Shown piece by piece: positions 34,216 to 45,824 of a DNA stretch of 64,000 bases; within the stretch, counting starts at the first letter, position 1, and each line of letters begins with the position of its first letter. Location: positions 1 to 64,000 of the forward strand of contig DF239948.1 of NCBI GenBank assembly GCA_000507305.1, in the 5' to 3' direction. Position numbers and translations under genes: made by a program. Source of the DNA: Breviolum minutum Mf 1.05b.01. Taxonomy: Eukaryota; Sar; Dinophyceae; Suessiales; Symbiodiniaceae. The notes beneath the pieces are model-generated. The model did not search any database. It saw only the letters and a program-made list of their open reading frames with translations, and was not told where the DNA came from.

Positions 34216-34274
34216 TTTTACCCCCAAACTATGGTATGTTTGTCTGTTCAACGATATAGATACACATAATAATA

Positions 34275-34400
34275 GTTAATTGGTGGTTTGGGTTGGTGGT
34301 TTGGATTCCTAGAATCCTGTCATGAAAACGATCGTTGCTTAAAATTACTGCTCTAATCCCAAACCGCCAACCCAAACCAACAATTAACCATTCGTTGATC
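34275..34400. repeat. J element
   Basis: Family J has ends GTTAATTGTTGGTTTGGGTT and the inverse with GGTGGTTTGGGATTCTA. Other copies are at 37003, 47326 and 61880. Confidence 0.6.
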
Positions 34401-34539
34401 TTTGAATGTCCAAAACATACCCAGTTTTGGCTTGGTATTCTTGCAATGGTTGATCACATCTTCAAAAGGTTCATTCCCAAACACTCACTGGGGCTGGTAC
34501 ATTCACTTACATTTGCCATGAAAATCAAAACAAAAAGGT

Positions 34540-34682
34540 AGGTCAATATACACTTGCCCCAAAAAATGTAGGTCAATATACACTTGCCCCCAAAAAATGT
34601 AGGTCAATATACACTTGCCCCAAAAAATATAGGTCAATATACACTTGCCCCCAAAAAATGTAGGTCAATATACAATTGCCCC
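34540..34682. repeat. Tandem repeat of about 36 bp
   Basis: Four to five copies of GTAGGTCAATATACACTTGC plus CCCCAAAAAAT. The unit resembles one arm of a B element, and a partial B element (34480-34560) lies at its left edge. Confidence 0.8.
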
Positions 34683-35156
34683 ATTTTTCGTGGACCTGGC
34701 ATGCTCACACCTTCTTTCATCAAAGGATCAAATTCAAGAACTTTGCCTTGGAACGTGGAGTACTGCTACTGGAAGCACTCGACGTTGGAATTGAAGCAAC
34801 GTGCGCCTTGCCAGGAAAACAAGTGAGCCACGAAATAAAAAACGGCCTTACTTTCCATTATACTGGTTGTTTAATAGGGATGATTGCAATGGTTTATGAT
34901 AATCCCCATATTATTGGGTGGTATAATCCCTTATATACCCTAAACAACCAGTTTTTTTCATTGCTCAGTCATTTCCAGCAGAGTATTTGGATTGTTCTAC
35001 ATGAAGTTGGTAACTTTTTTTCAGAGGCAACTCTGGCTAATTTTGGGAGGTAAAGTTCATGGAAATTAACAGGAACTTTTTTCCAGGTATGTAAATATAT
35101 CATAGAATAGAAATACTGAAATAGAGCAAAATATGATGTAAGGTATTGTATATCGA

Positions 35157-35229
35157 GTACTACTAGTACTACTAGTACTACTAGTACTACTAGTACTACT
35201 AGTACTACTAGTACTACTACTACTACTAG

Positions 35230-35267
<38 letters not shown>
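35157..35267. repeat. TACTACTAG minisatellite grading into TAC
   Basis: Eight or so 9-bp units followed by a pure TAC run. On each strand it yields low-complexity Ser, Thr or Val frames, which are not genes. Confidence 0.85.
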
Positions 35268-37002
35268 TCCCAAACACTCAATGTATGCCTGCTATATTTA
35301 CTACTCATTTACCTACTAAAAAAGAACTGTTCATGTATGCACATTTACCAGCCATGCAGCCATAATGGGTAAGCTGTATACCTTAGGTACCTTCGGTAAC
35401 CTTGTCACTTCGGTAATTATGGTAATCGTAAGTCTGCAGGGGTTGGGGGACCACTTCCACATGGCCGAACTCCATGGCTTGCAAAAAATGGGGGGTTAGT
35501 AAACCCCTATACCCTCCATGAAACTAATAGTTCGCTTCCGAAAATTGGTGGTTGGATGAAAATTCCTTGTGAGAAGGCCTATTTCCTGATGGGGGTGATC
35601 CTAACTAATTACTAACCTTTTTCAATGTCAACCTCCTGATAAAACTAATATACATCTAATGTCCACCCTTTATTAATAAACCCCCCACTATGAGTCAGGC
35701 ATTTTACGGACATAATTTTTCCCCTATACTGCAGCCAATACAAAACAAGTTTTCCCCCCTAACTATTTTTTTTCCAGAACCCTCCCCAAGTAGTCAGGCA
35801 TTTTGTCCCCGGGCTTTTTTAAAATTAAGTTTTTAAGTAGAAAGCTGAAGACATCTGAAGACATTCGTCTTTTAAATTAGATCTATGACCATAGGACTTC
35901 CAGATTAATAGGGGGGGGACCAAAATTGGAGGATTTTGGAGTGACCACTGGACCTTGTGACCTTGTTGCTTCGGGAAGGGGGGAGGTTTATGAATAAGGG
36001 GTCGACATTCTTAAAACAACTCTGCTCAAATGGCCGAACTCCATGGCAACAAAAAAATGGAGGTGATCCTAACTACCTACTTACTAAATGGGGGGCCCCA
36101 TCCTCCAAGTAGCACAACTCCTCACCTGCCGCAATGCCAAGTGAAAGGCTGCATGCTCTGTCGCCACCGCACAAGCGCGCTGGCCCGTGACCAGGACGAC
36201 CGACCTCAAGCCCGGGGGTGGTTTCCGAGCCGATAGACATTGGGCCCCTATAAATGGCCCTGATGATGAGCTATGGACCCCTGCTTAGAGAAGGGGGTAA
36301 AGAGGTTTGACTCTGCAGTTTTTTTTTAGCGGCACCAAACCGGGTTTCATGTCTTAGAGACAAAGGAGGCAGTGGAGTCGCCAATATCTTTTGGTTGTTC
36401 AAGAAATCAAATGAAGGGGATAGGGGTTGAATTGATGGTGATTTTCATCCCAGGGTAGAAGGTATTCCTGATACACTCCTGAAAACTATTGAACAATCGC
36501 TGAAAAATGGTGATTAGGAAACGCCATTCCTTTTGGGAAGGTATATTTTCAGGTGCTATGTTAGTTTGAGGGAGGGTAGTCTGTTGTGTGAACATGTAGT
36601 ATTGGCTCAGTCAGTCAATGGTGAATTTCTTCGGGGTGGGGTTTATACTCAGCAATTTTCTTGCTAGGTGGTTGGAACATGTTTCCAAAAAAATGCCTAA
36701 ACGCTACCGAAGTTTAATTACCTAAGTGTGGTATAACTACCTAAGTTTGGTGCAACTATCTAAGTTCACTAAACAATAACCAAATGTAACAAAATATACC
36801 AGCCCCATCGAGTGTCTTGGATGGTGATTTGCACATTGTCGAGTGGCCACGAAAAAAAACACTGAGCCAATTCAAAAAAAAAACACCAGTGGAATACTTT
36901 CCATGAAAACTGTGGTTGGTATGGTGGGTTAACAGGGATCATTGCTTATGATTATCGCCATAAAACTGGAGAGTACATGTAGTACAATCGCATATCAACT
37001 AA

Positions 37003-37130
37003 AGGTTAATTGTTAGTTTGGGTTGGTGGTTTGGGATTCTAAGGGTACCCTTAAGTAACACTTCCTTTCAAAAGGGGGATCCCAGGAATCCAAACCACTG
37101 GGCCCCAAAACCCACAAGTAACCATTAGCT
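37003..37130. repeat. J element
   Basis: The left end is intact. The right end is altered to CCACAAGTAACCATTAG. It begins just past the donor of exon 37292-37144. Confidence 0.5.
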
Positions 37131-37143
37131 GACCGTATCTCAC

Positions 37144-37292
37144 CATCAAAAAACATTGGAACAAGAATGCCAACCCTCTCAGACCAAACGTGAATCCTGA
37201 GCCCAAACTTTACGGGGAAGCAGCTCCGTTCATGACGCGGTTTTAACACCAAAACGACATCCTGAAAGGATTCTTGCAAGGTGGGCCCCGCC
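37144..37292 (-). CDS. Internal exon starting in an H element
   Basis: Acceptor CTCGTAG|G within the H arm, donor GATG|GTGAGA, 49 codons. The H arm is translated (AGPTL), then QESFQDVVLVLKPRHERSC and IHVWSERVGILVPMFFD. Partner exons were not placed. Confidence 0.55.
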
Positions 37293-37415
37293 CTACGAGT
37301 TATAAATGGAGCTTTAACCCCTATAAGTAGGGTTATAACCCCAGTTACCCATTCATCAAGCCATTTATAAGGACTATAACTTCATTTATAACTGGTAGGG
37401 GCCCACCTTGTAGGG
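37278..37415. repeat. H element, translated at one end
   Basis: Near-perfect ends, CAAGGTGGGCCCCGCCC and GGTAGGGGCCCACCTTG. Confidence 0.75.
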
Positions 37416-37521
37416 CAATTTACAAAATGCAAGTATTTCTATACCAAGTAAATATCAACAGAACTCGAATATTATCAGCAATCTAAGTTTTGCAACACAT
37501 GTTTTACTTCATCAACTCTGT

Positions 37522-37766
37522 TCAATTCAACCAACTGCAATGCAATATGCCTGGAGAACACAACCCACAACTCACAGCCCCAACGTTTTGCCATGTCACA
37601 CTGGCACAGTGGGTCCCACCAATACATCTTGCAGCGTGTCTTCCAAGGCAGTTGTTAGCTGATGATCTAACCAACGGCTGCGATTCATTCCCAAGCGTTT
37701 GACCTGAGCAGCGATGTTTTTTCCCTACAGGGCTGCCAGGGTCTTTTTGAAAACTCCTTATATTGA
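37522..37766 (-). CDS. Cys-rich terminal exon after A element
   Basis: Starts exactly at the CAACTAG end of A copy 14 and runs 81 codons to a TGA. It is rich in Cys, Gly and Ser (KKHRCSGQTLGNESQPLV, ARCIGGTHCASVTW, VSCGLCSPGILHCSW). No zinc-finger spacing was recognised. Confidence 0.5.
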
Positions 37767-37863
37767 CTAGTTGGTGGTTTTGACAAAATGAAAAACATGA
37801 GTCAAATTGGATCATCTCCCGAGGTAGGGGTGAAAATAAAATATGTTTGAAACCACGACCCAG
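37767..37863 (+). repeat. A element, copy 14
   Basis: Its minus-strand end is the acceptor of the exon below it. The donor side reads GTCGTGG. Confidence 0.75.
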
Positions 37864-38139
37864 TTGAGGATGGTCATCACACCTTTAAAAAAAGGGAAGC
37901 CTTCTAATGGGTATATAACCCGTTACTCATTTGGTTGATGACCATCTCCTATTATACCATCAAAACCCATGTTTCCTGAAATTTCTTTGGGGGTAAGTTA
38001 TAACCCACATTTTTGGGGGGTTTAAGTCACCTTCATGTGTCCATGGGTTTTTTGGTGTCCAAGGGATAATGGATACCATGAAATGTACAGAACTTCCCAA
38101 AAAAAGTAGAAAAGAAACACAAGAAGTTGCACTGCACAC

Positions 38140-38259
38140 CCCAAATCCATAAAACTCGCCAATTTTTACAAGCAAAGCAAGAAATTGCCGGGAGCTCAAA
38201 AAATGCAAGAAGTAGTTTAGTTCAGCTTGAGAAACTACTTGGATTGGTTTGATGAGTTT
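38140..38259 (-). CDS. Internal exon after A element
   Basis: Forty codons from the ACTAG end of A copy 15 to TTTGGG|GTGTGC, in phase 0 (KLIKPIQVVSQAELNYFL, SRQFLALLVKIGEFYGFG). The frame stays open past the donor to 37960, so the end is not certain. Confidence 0.5.
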
Positions 38260-38363
38260 CTAGTTGGTGGTTGAACCACCCATCTGAAAAATATGCTCGT
38301 CAAATTGGGAATCTTCCCTTTAAGTAGGGGTGAAAATAAAAAATATTTGAAACCACCACCTAG
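38260..38363 (+). repeat. A element, copy 15
   Basis: ATGCTCGTCAAATTGG subtype with intact ends. It supplies the acceptor of exon 38259-38140. Confidence 0.75.
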
Positions 38364-39083
38364 GTTACATTTTACCATAGCAAATTACCATTAAATCATA
38401 TTAAATCACCGGTTGGGGTAATTATATCTTTGGAACTTGTTCAAAAACCATCCAACAAGCACATCTGCGAATAGATAACTTGCCCTAGATCGGTGGCAGA
38501 CCCAATTTCCTGAGAGAAAACATTGAATGTACGAGTACTTGGGTGTGCATGATAGATAGCATATATATATATATAGTTAGTAAGCTGGTTTGCCTCATGA
38601 TAGGCGCCATTTGTCCCATGTAAGTTCATTATGGCATATGGTTCGTTCCAGTTGCTGGCTCTACAAGCTAATTCAGAAATCGAGTCTTTAGTGGTTTCAA
38701 AAGCCACCAATATGAATCAAAAAAAACAAAAGAAAACGTTTGAGTCCTGGATTCCCCAATGCTCCAATTTGGGAATATCTGAATATCTATATATATGATA
38801 TTTGACTGAACAAAAATATAGGATCCTTAAAAGGATCCAAGGTCACTCAAGTCCCATGGAGCAACACTGGGATCATGAAACCGCAAGGATCGTTGAAGTT
38901 TCATCAACCCCAAGAACCAGGACACCCAGCATCCATTTAAACAAACAAAAGGGGTCATGAAATATGACACCAACCCAAAATGGAATGGTTAAAATCCTAT
39001 AAATAATGGGATAATCATCATCCTTGGTGGTGCAGGATTTTGTACAATAACAGTATGCACCATTTTTTTTCCAGGGAAATCCC

Positions 39084-39181
39084 TCAAACACGTTCCTCAT
39101 GCATTTTGAAAAAATAAAATATCAAGTTTTCATTGCCCCCCAAAAAGGGGTTGCATTTAATGATTCCTACAAGGTGGGCTC
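39084..39181 (-). CDS. Possible terminal exon after H element
   Basis: From TGCTAG|G in an H arm (39170-39285), 31 codons (AHLVGIIKCNPFLGGNEN, FKMHEERV) to TGA. Confidence 0.35.
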
Positions 39182-39285
39182 CTAGCAGTTATAAATGGAG
39201 TGCTAACCCCTAACCCCAGCAGCCCACCTATTGAGTCCATTTATAGGGGCCCCATAACTCCATTTATAACTGCTAGGGGCCCACC
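39170..39285. repeat. H element
   Basis: Ends CAAGGTGGGCTCCTAGCAG and CTGCTAGGGGCCCACCTTT. Confidence 0.65.
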
Positions 39286-39292
39286 TTTTGGA

Positions 39293-39418
39293 ATACCCTC
39301 CCTGAAACTATAACAGTTTGCCCATGAAAAAAAAAACATCTTTCCTGGTAAAATACCATCCAAAATGCTGGATTTTCATGGATTTTCCATGGCTATGTTA
39401 GTTTCAGGGAGGGTATTT
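39293..39418. repeat. F element
   Basis: Full ends ATACCCTCCCTGAAACTAT and the inverse. It lies 8 bases from an H element. A second, looser F copy lies at 39550-39662. Confidence 0.65.
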
Positions 39419-40194
39419 GCAAGCTTTTTTCATCCTTGGTCGAGACACCAGCTTTTCATGAAATCCACGTGCCGCGGTTTCACCACCAAAGACGCCCAAC
39501 ATGGCAGCAGGCTTATCGATGTGAGACAAGTCCATCTTCCTCGGCGAGGTGCATGAAACTAACAAATCGCTGGCTGGAAAATCCAGCCATTTTGATTAGG
39601 TAAACCACCAGGAAAGATTGGGAAACATTTTCATGGGCAAACTGTTCGTTTCAGGGAGGGCCAAAAAAATCCTGCTATCATTTTTCCCGCCAATTTTTAG
39701 GGCACAATGTCTGTAAACCTTGGATAATTGTTAAAAAAACAAATATTCTCCACCAAATGGTGGTGAGTTTAATGGTGAATCCCATGGGATCCCAATCCGT
39801 AAAAAATCACCAACAAAAAACAAATCGTAGTGAGACATTGGGTTTCTCATGTTGCAGGATGTTGGTAGGAAATACATCTTCACTCATTCATGCATGGTCC
39901 ATTTTTCCAGGCAGCTATGAACATATAGTTTTACAAAAAGCTTAGGAGAGACTATCAAAACATGAAAATTTTGTAGGACATTTCATGGCCCGAAAAAAAA
40001 TATGAAAAAGTAACATGGAATTGCAATATTACCCTGAAATGAAAATGAAACCAACCTGGCTTTTCTTTCTGACATAAGAACATGTAGAAGAAATTCCCAA
40101 CCCGACCTGGGAAAACTGGCGACACATCCATACAGGTGAAGAACGGGACCCTCTGGCAGTTGCAACAAACATGGCCCAAAAACTCGATGTAACG

Positions 40195-40270
40195 GTACAT
40201 TTACCTACATTTGGTCCTTTTTAACTGGCAAATGTACGGTAAATTTACCAGTCCCCTTGGGGTGTCTGGG
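40195..40270 (+). repeat. B element, short
   Basis: Arms of about 20 bases close together, with a reduced centre CCTTTTTAACTGG. Confidence 0.5.
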
Positions 40271-40312
40271 ATGGAAAATCTCAAGGGTTTTTCATCCCTC
40301 TCTTCCGCCACG

Positions 40313-40461
40313 TCACAATGCAGAAGCGACACGATGAAGATCGGGAATCACCACCGTTTTGGGCGCCTTGGCGTCGGCAGAACTTGATTTGTGTCGGTCT
40401 TCCGGACGACGCGGCGGGCGTAGAAAAAACACATATTGTATAGACTGCACAAGGTGGGCCA
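40313..40461 (-). CDS. Terminal exon starting in an H element
   Basis: Starts TGGTAG|TGGCCC in the H arm and runs 48 codons to TGA (VQSIQYVFFLRPPRRPEDRH, ADAKAPKTVVIPDLHRVAS). The plus strand is also open here, but this frame has both the H acceptor and a stop. Confidence 0.45.
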
Positions 40462-40690
40462 CTACCAGTTGCAACTAGGGTTAAAAGTAATAACTCCAGT
40501 TACCCGTTTTATAAGGGTCATATAGCTCCTCCATTTGCAACTCCTACTTGGATGTCCATGGAAGTTAGCAACTAGTTAGTAAGTTGGGTTATTTCACCTA
40601 CTTAAGGGACGAAAATAACCTACTTATATAGGGGTGAAATCACCCAGTTACGAAGTACCATGGACATCCCACTAGGGGCCCACATTGGAG
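40449..40690. repeat. H element interrupted by a D element
   Basis: The H arms (CAAGGTGGGCC and GGGGCCCACATTGG) lie 240 bases apart because a complete D element (40543-40673) is inserted before the right arm. Confidence 0.75.
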
Positions 40691-41394
40691 TAAAATGGAA
40701 ACTTGACAATGTTTTTTACATTTCCTCGTGAACCATCTTTGTTAACGCGTCTGATGAACCACACGGCAACTTGCAATCCACACACAGAAGTGAATCAGGT
40801 CTCGACGATCGACTCCCATGTTCGTTACGTCGTGTAGCATCTGTTCATTCACAAACTGTGGCTGGTTTCAAGGGTTGTTGGTTGTTGTTGATAGAAATCA
40901 GGTAATCTTCCCGAACTAGATGTGATAACTGATAACATAACAAATACATATTTGAAACAATCTTTCAAACCACCTAATTGGTCATAAAACCTGCAATTTC
41001 CAAAATTTCCAGCTTTTATCTCCTTGCTTTTTTTGTGTCCCAAATGTCAACCCACGGTACCACCCGTGTCCACCCGAAACCAATCTCTCATCACAACTGA
41101 GGTTCTGGTGCTTTCCCACCGTTCGCCTGGAAAAAAACGCGGCAAGCAACGCTGGCTGAGGCAACATTTTTCGTTGAGCGTTGTGTTTAATCCCAGATGC
41201 ACCAAAATTGTTATGGATGATGTACTTACAATGAAAGGTGACAACTTGATTGCTACATGCAAGGGGGAGTGTAGGCAAAGATTCCGATTCCCATCGCATG
41301 GAGCATCTTAGGGAATTGCCACGTTCTTGAAAGTTAACCCGTTTTTGGGAGTTTGAGCCGTGACCTTTTCAGGGGTTAAGATGGTTGAAGTGAC

Positions 41395-42037
41395 CCTCGA
41401 TTTGGGTGATCAAAAGGTCACGACTGGAAGAAGCTGGTGGGTTGAGATGTTCATGAGGTTTATTCCGGATATGGAGGGATAATCCACCATCTAATCCCGT
41501 CAAGACATAAGATATCACTTGGAAAATTTGATCTATAGTTGGTGGTTTTTAACAAACCCATCTGACAAATATGCTCGTCAAAATGGGTTCATCTTCCCCA
41601 ATTCTCGGGGTGAAAATAAACACTATTTGAGAAATCACCACCTAGTTATAAGGGAAATCTCCCCCCAAAAAAATTCCCATCCAAAAATGCATGAAGTTTG
41701 TTTGATCCTCCCACAACCATGGCATCCCTTTTTGGGTCTGATCCCTGGGGGAGACTTTGAGCATTTCCTTCCCAAAACGTCAACTGCTCAACTGGTCGCT
41801 CCTCTTATCCAAGGCGATGCGCCACCAAATCACCGAATGAAATGCGCCACATCACCAAATCACCCTTGGGGTCATGAAATACTGTTGATGGAAGAAATCC
41901 TGCATCACCTGGGATGGTTAAAACCCTATGAACAATGGGATAATCATCATCCTTGGTGTTGCAGGATTTTGTCCATCAACAGTATGACACCACCCCAAAG
42001 AATGTACATTTCATGTACTATTTTTTGAGGGAAATCC
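41395..42037 (-). CDS. Unknown protein, three exons, one in-frame stop
   Basis: Exon 42037-41952 (GCAG|G start, PQKIVHEMYILWGGVILLMD, end CCAAG|GATGAT). Exon 41881-41660 (FHDPKGDLVMWRISFGDLVA, RPVEQLTFWEGNAQSLP, KRDAMVVGGSNKLHAFLDG, end GGGGGA|GATTTC). Exon 41532-41395 (FQVISYVLTGLDGGLSLHIR, SRDLLITQIE, end GAGG|GTCACT). All phases agree. The first intron (41951-41882) lies within an I element and is GA-AG. The second is GA-AG and contains A copy 16. Codon 41807-41805 is TAA in the middle of exon 2, with coding-like sequence on both sides. The gene is therefore damaged, or the base is an error (CAA would give Gln). Confidence 0.55.
41535..41645 (+). repeat. A element, copy 16
   Basis: Supplies the acceptor CTATAG of exon 41532-41395. 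The likely donor lies 14 bases outside the element. Confidence 0.75.
41880..41985. repeat. I element containing a GA-AG intron
   Basis: Regular ends (ATACTGTTGATGGAAGAAAT and the inverse). About 34 bases of one arm are read as exon (ILLMDKILQHQ). Confidence 0.65.
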
Positions 42038-43159
42038 CTGCAACATGACGATAGGTCACGATAGATTTGCATTGCAACAAAACCCCTCAAATATGAATAA
42101 TCTGTTGACCCCTTGATAAGTGGTCTGGGGTATAAAGCAACCTGGTTGGTGCAAAAGCACTTTAGATGCTCACTTGCCAGGCATTTATCGGAAAAATGGT
42201 CATTGATTGCTAATCTGCTCATCACGATTCGCACGCAGCTCAGTCAAATGGCTCCTTTCTGAGATATTCTTTGTTTGCCAAGCATACGCAGGGTAGCTAC
42301 TTGGGTGGTATCCAGCAAATATCTTAAATATCTTTGAAAAAAAACATCTCTTATTCAGGTGAAGCACCGTAAAAACCTTCTTACTTTCCATTGAATCCTG
42401 GTCGTTTGATAGGAATCCTTATAATAATGGTGGATTAAAAATCCCCACATAACTGGATCGTTTGTCATCCCCAACAAATCCCCCGTTTCCCACCAATTTT
42501 TGGCCATTTTTTCTGAGACGCCTCGGATAAGGAAGCAGCACCACCAGAGAAGGTCAATGGCATTGTTTGACCTTCATAGAGCTCCTAAACACATCGCGAG
42601 ATGGCACAAGTTGTGCCCTGAGGTTGCGAAGGGTGCCGCCTTTGGGGTGGACTGAACCCATACTGTCTGTTGGTAGTTTGGGAAGAAATCCAAAGCAACA
42701 ACAAAAATCGCGTTTGGGTTGTAGTTGTTTGAGTAGCTTTCCCACTAAGGTTGGGGTTTTATACATTTCTAGACATCCCAAATGCAGATTGAATAATCAC
42801 TCGGATGAGCTTAGAAAGAAACTGAGCGGTTGTCCCCACTCCCCAATCGCTCCTTTCCCTTCACATCAGCTGGTTAGCTAGTTCATCAAAGTTCAGATCT
42901 TTGAAAAGAACAACAAACTTCAAAAAAAATGTGTCTGGTAACGATGATTGAGTCCACCAGTGATGAATCCCATAAAAAAAAACCATCAAAAACATAAACA
43001 AATATAATCTACCAGAGAAAAACATGGGTGTAACTTTTGGGTGTCTGCAACCCAAGTCCTGCGGGAAAACAACAACACCAAGTTTCTCCCCATCGTCATG
43101 ACCTTTTTCAACCCCTCATGATGGAGCTAGACATTTGAGACACGAAAAAAAAAGGCCCT

Positions 43160-43287
43160 ACTTGGGTGTCCATGGAAGTTAGTAACTAGTTAGTAAGTTG
43201 GGTTATAACCTACTTAAGGGACTTATAACCTACTTATATAGGGGTGAAATCACCCAGTTACTAAGTACCAGCAGGACATCCCAGTAC
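43160..43287. repeat. D element
   Basis: A very regular copy, TACTTGGGTGTCCATGGAAG to GCAGGACATCCCAGTA. Confidence 0.7.
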
Positions 43288-43529
43288 TTTCCATGAAATA
43301 CTGGTTGTTTAATGACGGGACCCTTATATTTTTCTATGAAATATTCTCCATATATAACTGGTTAGTTTATCATGTCCTATATAATCTATATATACACTAA
43401 ACAACCAGGGTCCGTTTTTTGTTCATTGCTCACTTACTTGCCGAATTTTTTCGAAAACTAAGCCATACTAGGGTCATATCCTTCATTCGACCCGGATCCA
43501 TAGAAAACCAACGAAATGCAGGTGTATGT

Positions 43530-43640
43530 AAATACCCATGCCATACATATATTTTACCTCCATTTGGTTGATTTTAAGGCTAAAGGTATACGGTATAAAT
43601 GTAGGTAAATATACCACTCCCGTGGATCCTATTGGGTTAT
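43530..43640 (+). repeat. B element
   Basis: A full copy ending CCGTGGATCCTATTGGGTTA. Confidence 0.6.
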
Positions 43641-43669
43641 CTTAAGAAAAAAAACACCTGAACTTTTCT

Positions 43670-43893
43670 TCAGTCCACAAAGGTGGATGCCAAAAAGTAA
43701 CTTAGTAACAAGGGTGAAGCATTCATCGGTTCAAGCCATCCGGCACCCTCGAAACGACCCACCAGGGTTTTCCCCACCTTGTGTTCCCCTGTCTCTTCAT
43801 CAAACCATAAGAACTTTCGACTCGAAGTCACGAAAAAGATTTTATCCTCAAGCTCGTCGGAGTCATTTGTCAAAATTGTCGGAAGCTGGAAAC
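43670..43893 (-). CDS. Unknown acidic exon
   Basis: From TTTCCAG, reads TNDSDELEDKIFFVTSSRK and FDEETGEHKVGKTLVGRFEG. Coding composition is strong over the first 50 codons. The exon may end at GAGG|GTGCCG near 43755; the frame itself stays open to 43670. Confidence 0.5.
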
Positions 43894-44572
43894 GTTTGTT
43901 GAAAAATCCGAAACCGGCTTAGTGTTTTTAGGGAACATCAACGCGGTGTCTCTAAAACCAAAGGTATAGTTGAAAATGTCTACACATAAAAACTTGTAGA
44001 TGTGCGTAGATGTGATAGTTGGAAAAAAAAGATCATGCACTTGTTAATTACCCTTTAGGCTAGTGATTTACTAATGTGAAAAATTAAAAACATTACCATC
44101 CATTACCATTACCCTAAGAATCCTTCAGATGTCATGGGGTGTCAAGTTGCCACCTTGTTTGAGGCCCCGTGTCACTAGAAGAGTCTGGTATTTCCATAAC
44201 TTTTTGGTGTCAGGATTTTGAGGTTTACACAACATCCAAAGAAACCGGGCCTTAAGGTTGGAAGTTTCAAAATAAAATGGGGAAAAAACAAAAACTACCA
44301 AAAGTTGTGGGATTCCACCCGCCACCCATTACACTCACCTTCCCGTTTTTGAAACCTGTATTGTATTGGAAAGTATGGGAAAATGGGAAGCTGAAGTGGA
44401 AGTTCGGGGAGTCCCGGCCCGGCATATTCGTAGACTAGAGGATCTATAGGCATTTTGCAATAGTGCAATAGGTAGGGTTGGATTTTGTATGGCAGTTTTC
44501 TTAGCTCAGTTTGGAGCACAACTACCCACGTAAATCATGGAAAAACGAACAAGGCAATAACTCAATTGGGTG

Positions 44573-44638
44573 GTTGTTGTTGTTGTTGTTGTTGTTGTTG
44601 CTGTTGTTGCTGTTGTTGTTGTTGTTGTTGTTGTCGTT
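44573..44638. repeat. TTG microsatellite with CTG interruptions
   Basis: About 20 triplets. It lies next to 44690-44820, a plus-strand open piece (KTRRNRLGGHKAGGGYMKN) with no proven splice edges. Confidence 0.85.
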
Positions 44639-45015
44639 GTCCTCGACCAGACGATGGTAGTTCGTAGTCTGCCTAAAACCAAGGTGAACAAGCTGTGTGT
44701 CTCAGGCTAACATGAGGAAAACCCGAAGAAACAGGCTCGGGGGGCACAAGGCCGGTGGCGGGTACATGAAGAACATGTCACTGGACTCAATAGGCGGTCA
44801 CTGGAGTGACCTTACCTAAATGGTTGAGGATTTATCTTCTTTAGGAAGAAACCACGTCATTAGCATCTGGGTACTGCCTTCCGGTAAAGAAGTCTGGTAA
44901 TGAAAGAAATAAAGCCTTCCAGAACAGAAAACGTTGGGATATCACCCACAAGGTCCAACTGCATCGAACAGCCCACCAGTCGTGCCGCCACGCCAGGATT
45001 CAACTACCAGTACCT

Positions 45016-45134
45016 GCTGGTGTTTCACAACCCATGATTCAAAAAATAATGCTCGAGTCAAATCTCAAATACATAATATCTCATTTCCAATTATGATCCG
45101 GAGTGAACATGAGAAATCTATTGAAACCACCTAG
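45016..45134 (+). repeat. A element, diverged copy
   Basis: Recognisable by GCTCGAGTCAAAT and TTGAAACCACCTAG; the left arm is eroded. Confidence 0.5.
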
Positions 45135-45824
45135 ATTTCACATTTATCTTCACCCAATTCATATTACCCAATCCGTTTATAAGCGACTTATAACTAACGA
45201 GTTCATCACTGCCAGGTGTCGGCTCTGTTGTAATACCAGCCGATCTTGTCCTTGGCTATGAAAAAGTCGAGCTTTTGAAAGATGCTTCAAGTAATTTTCA
45301 TCATCTGATTGAAACTAACAGCAAGCTTGCTCCTGAAAAAATGGTGTGAAAAAGAGACAAGATCCCTCTTCCTTTTGGGGGGCTTGAAGGGCGTATTTTC
45401 AGAGGCTAGGTTTGTTTTAGGCGGTAAGTCCACGTATCCAACATCTTTCAGCAAAACTCTCCGTCCCGTGCGTGCAAGAATACCTTGAGACTTTTAACTT
45501 TTGCCTGGTACCCTAAACAACAAAATTTTAATGATTGTTCCAGTTTGATGATTCCGAATCTTTACATAAAAAATGCTTGCTTCACCAAACATCCATTAAA
45601 AATGGTTGTTTAGGGTTCCAGGTGTACATGGAAACTCCCACGATCATTCCATGAACCAAGGGGCCAACTGCCATTGCGTCTGAGACGATTCCAAAAAGTT
45701 TTGCCAAACACATGTTCCTACAAAATGGCCGCTACTAGTTATGAATGGAGGAATAACTGCTGTAATTGGCCTTTCAAATGGGTAACTTGGGTTATAACCC
45801 CTAAAAGTATCTCTAAGATTTTAT

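Larger units (their letters stand above)
33400..37143. other. Long stretch without a confident gene
   Basis: Besides B, J and K elements and two tandem arrays, a 113-codon plus-strand frame (33643-33984) and a minus-strand piece ending TCAAG|GTATAT (about 33880) compete. 35400-36000 is A+T-rich with little structure. 36060-36235 is G+C-rich and open on both strands (plus strand: QCQVKGCMLCRHRTSALA). Confidence 0.4.
42038..43669. other. Stretch without a confident gene
   Basis: It holds a P element (42140-42230), half a K element (about 42390-42455), D (43160-43287), K (43300-43410) and B (43530-43640) elements. 42567-42780 is open on both strands without clear splice edges. Confidence 0.4.

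Noticed and set aside
35066-35308. Poly-Ser, Val and Thr frames through the TAC/TAG array
   Set aside because: Open in several frames only because of the triplet repeat.
40287-40440. Plus-strand coding-like frame (MQKRHDEDRESPPFWAPW)
   Set aside because: A minus-strand frame over the same bases has an H-element acceptor and a stop, matching the pattern of other exons.
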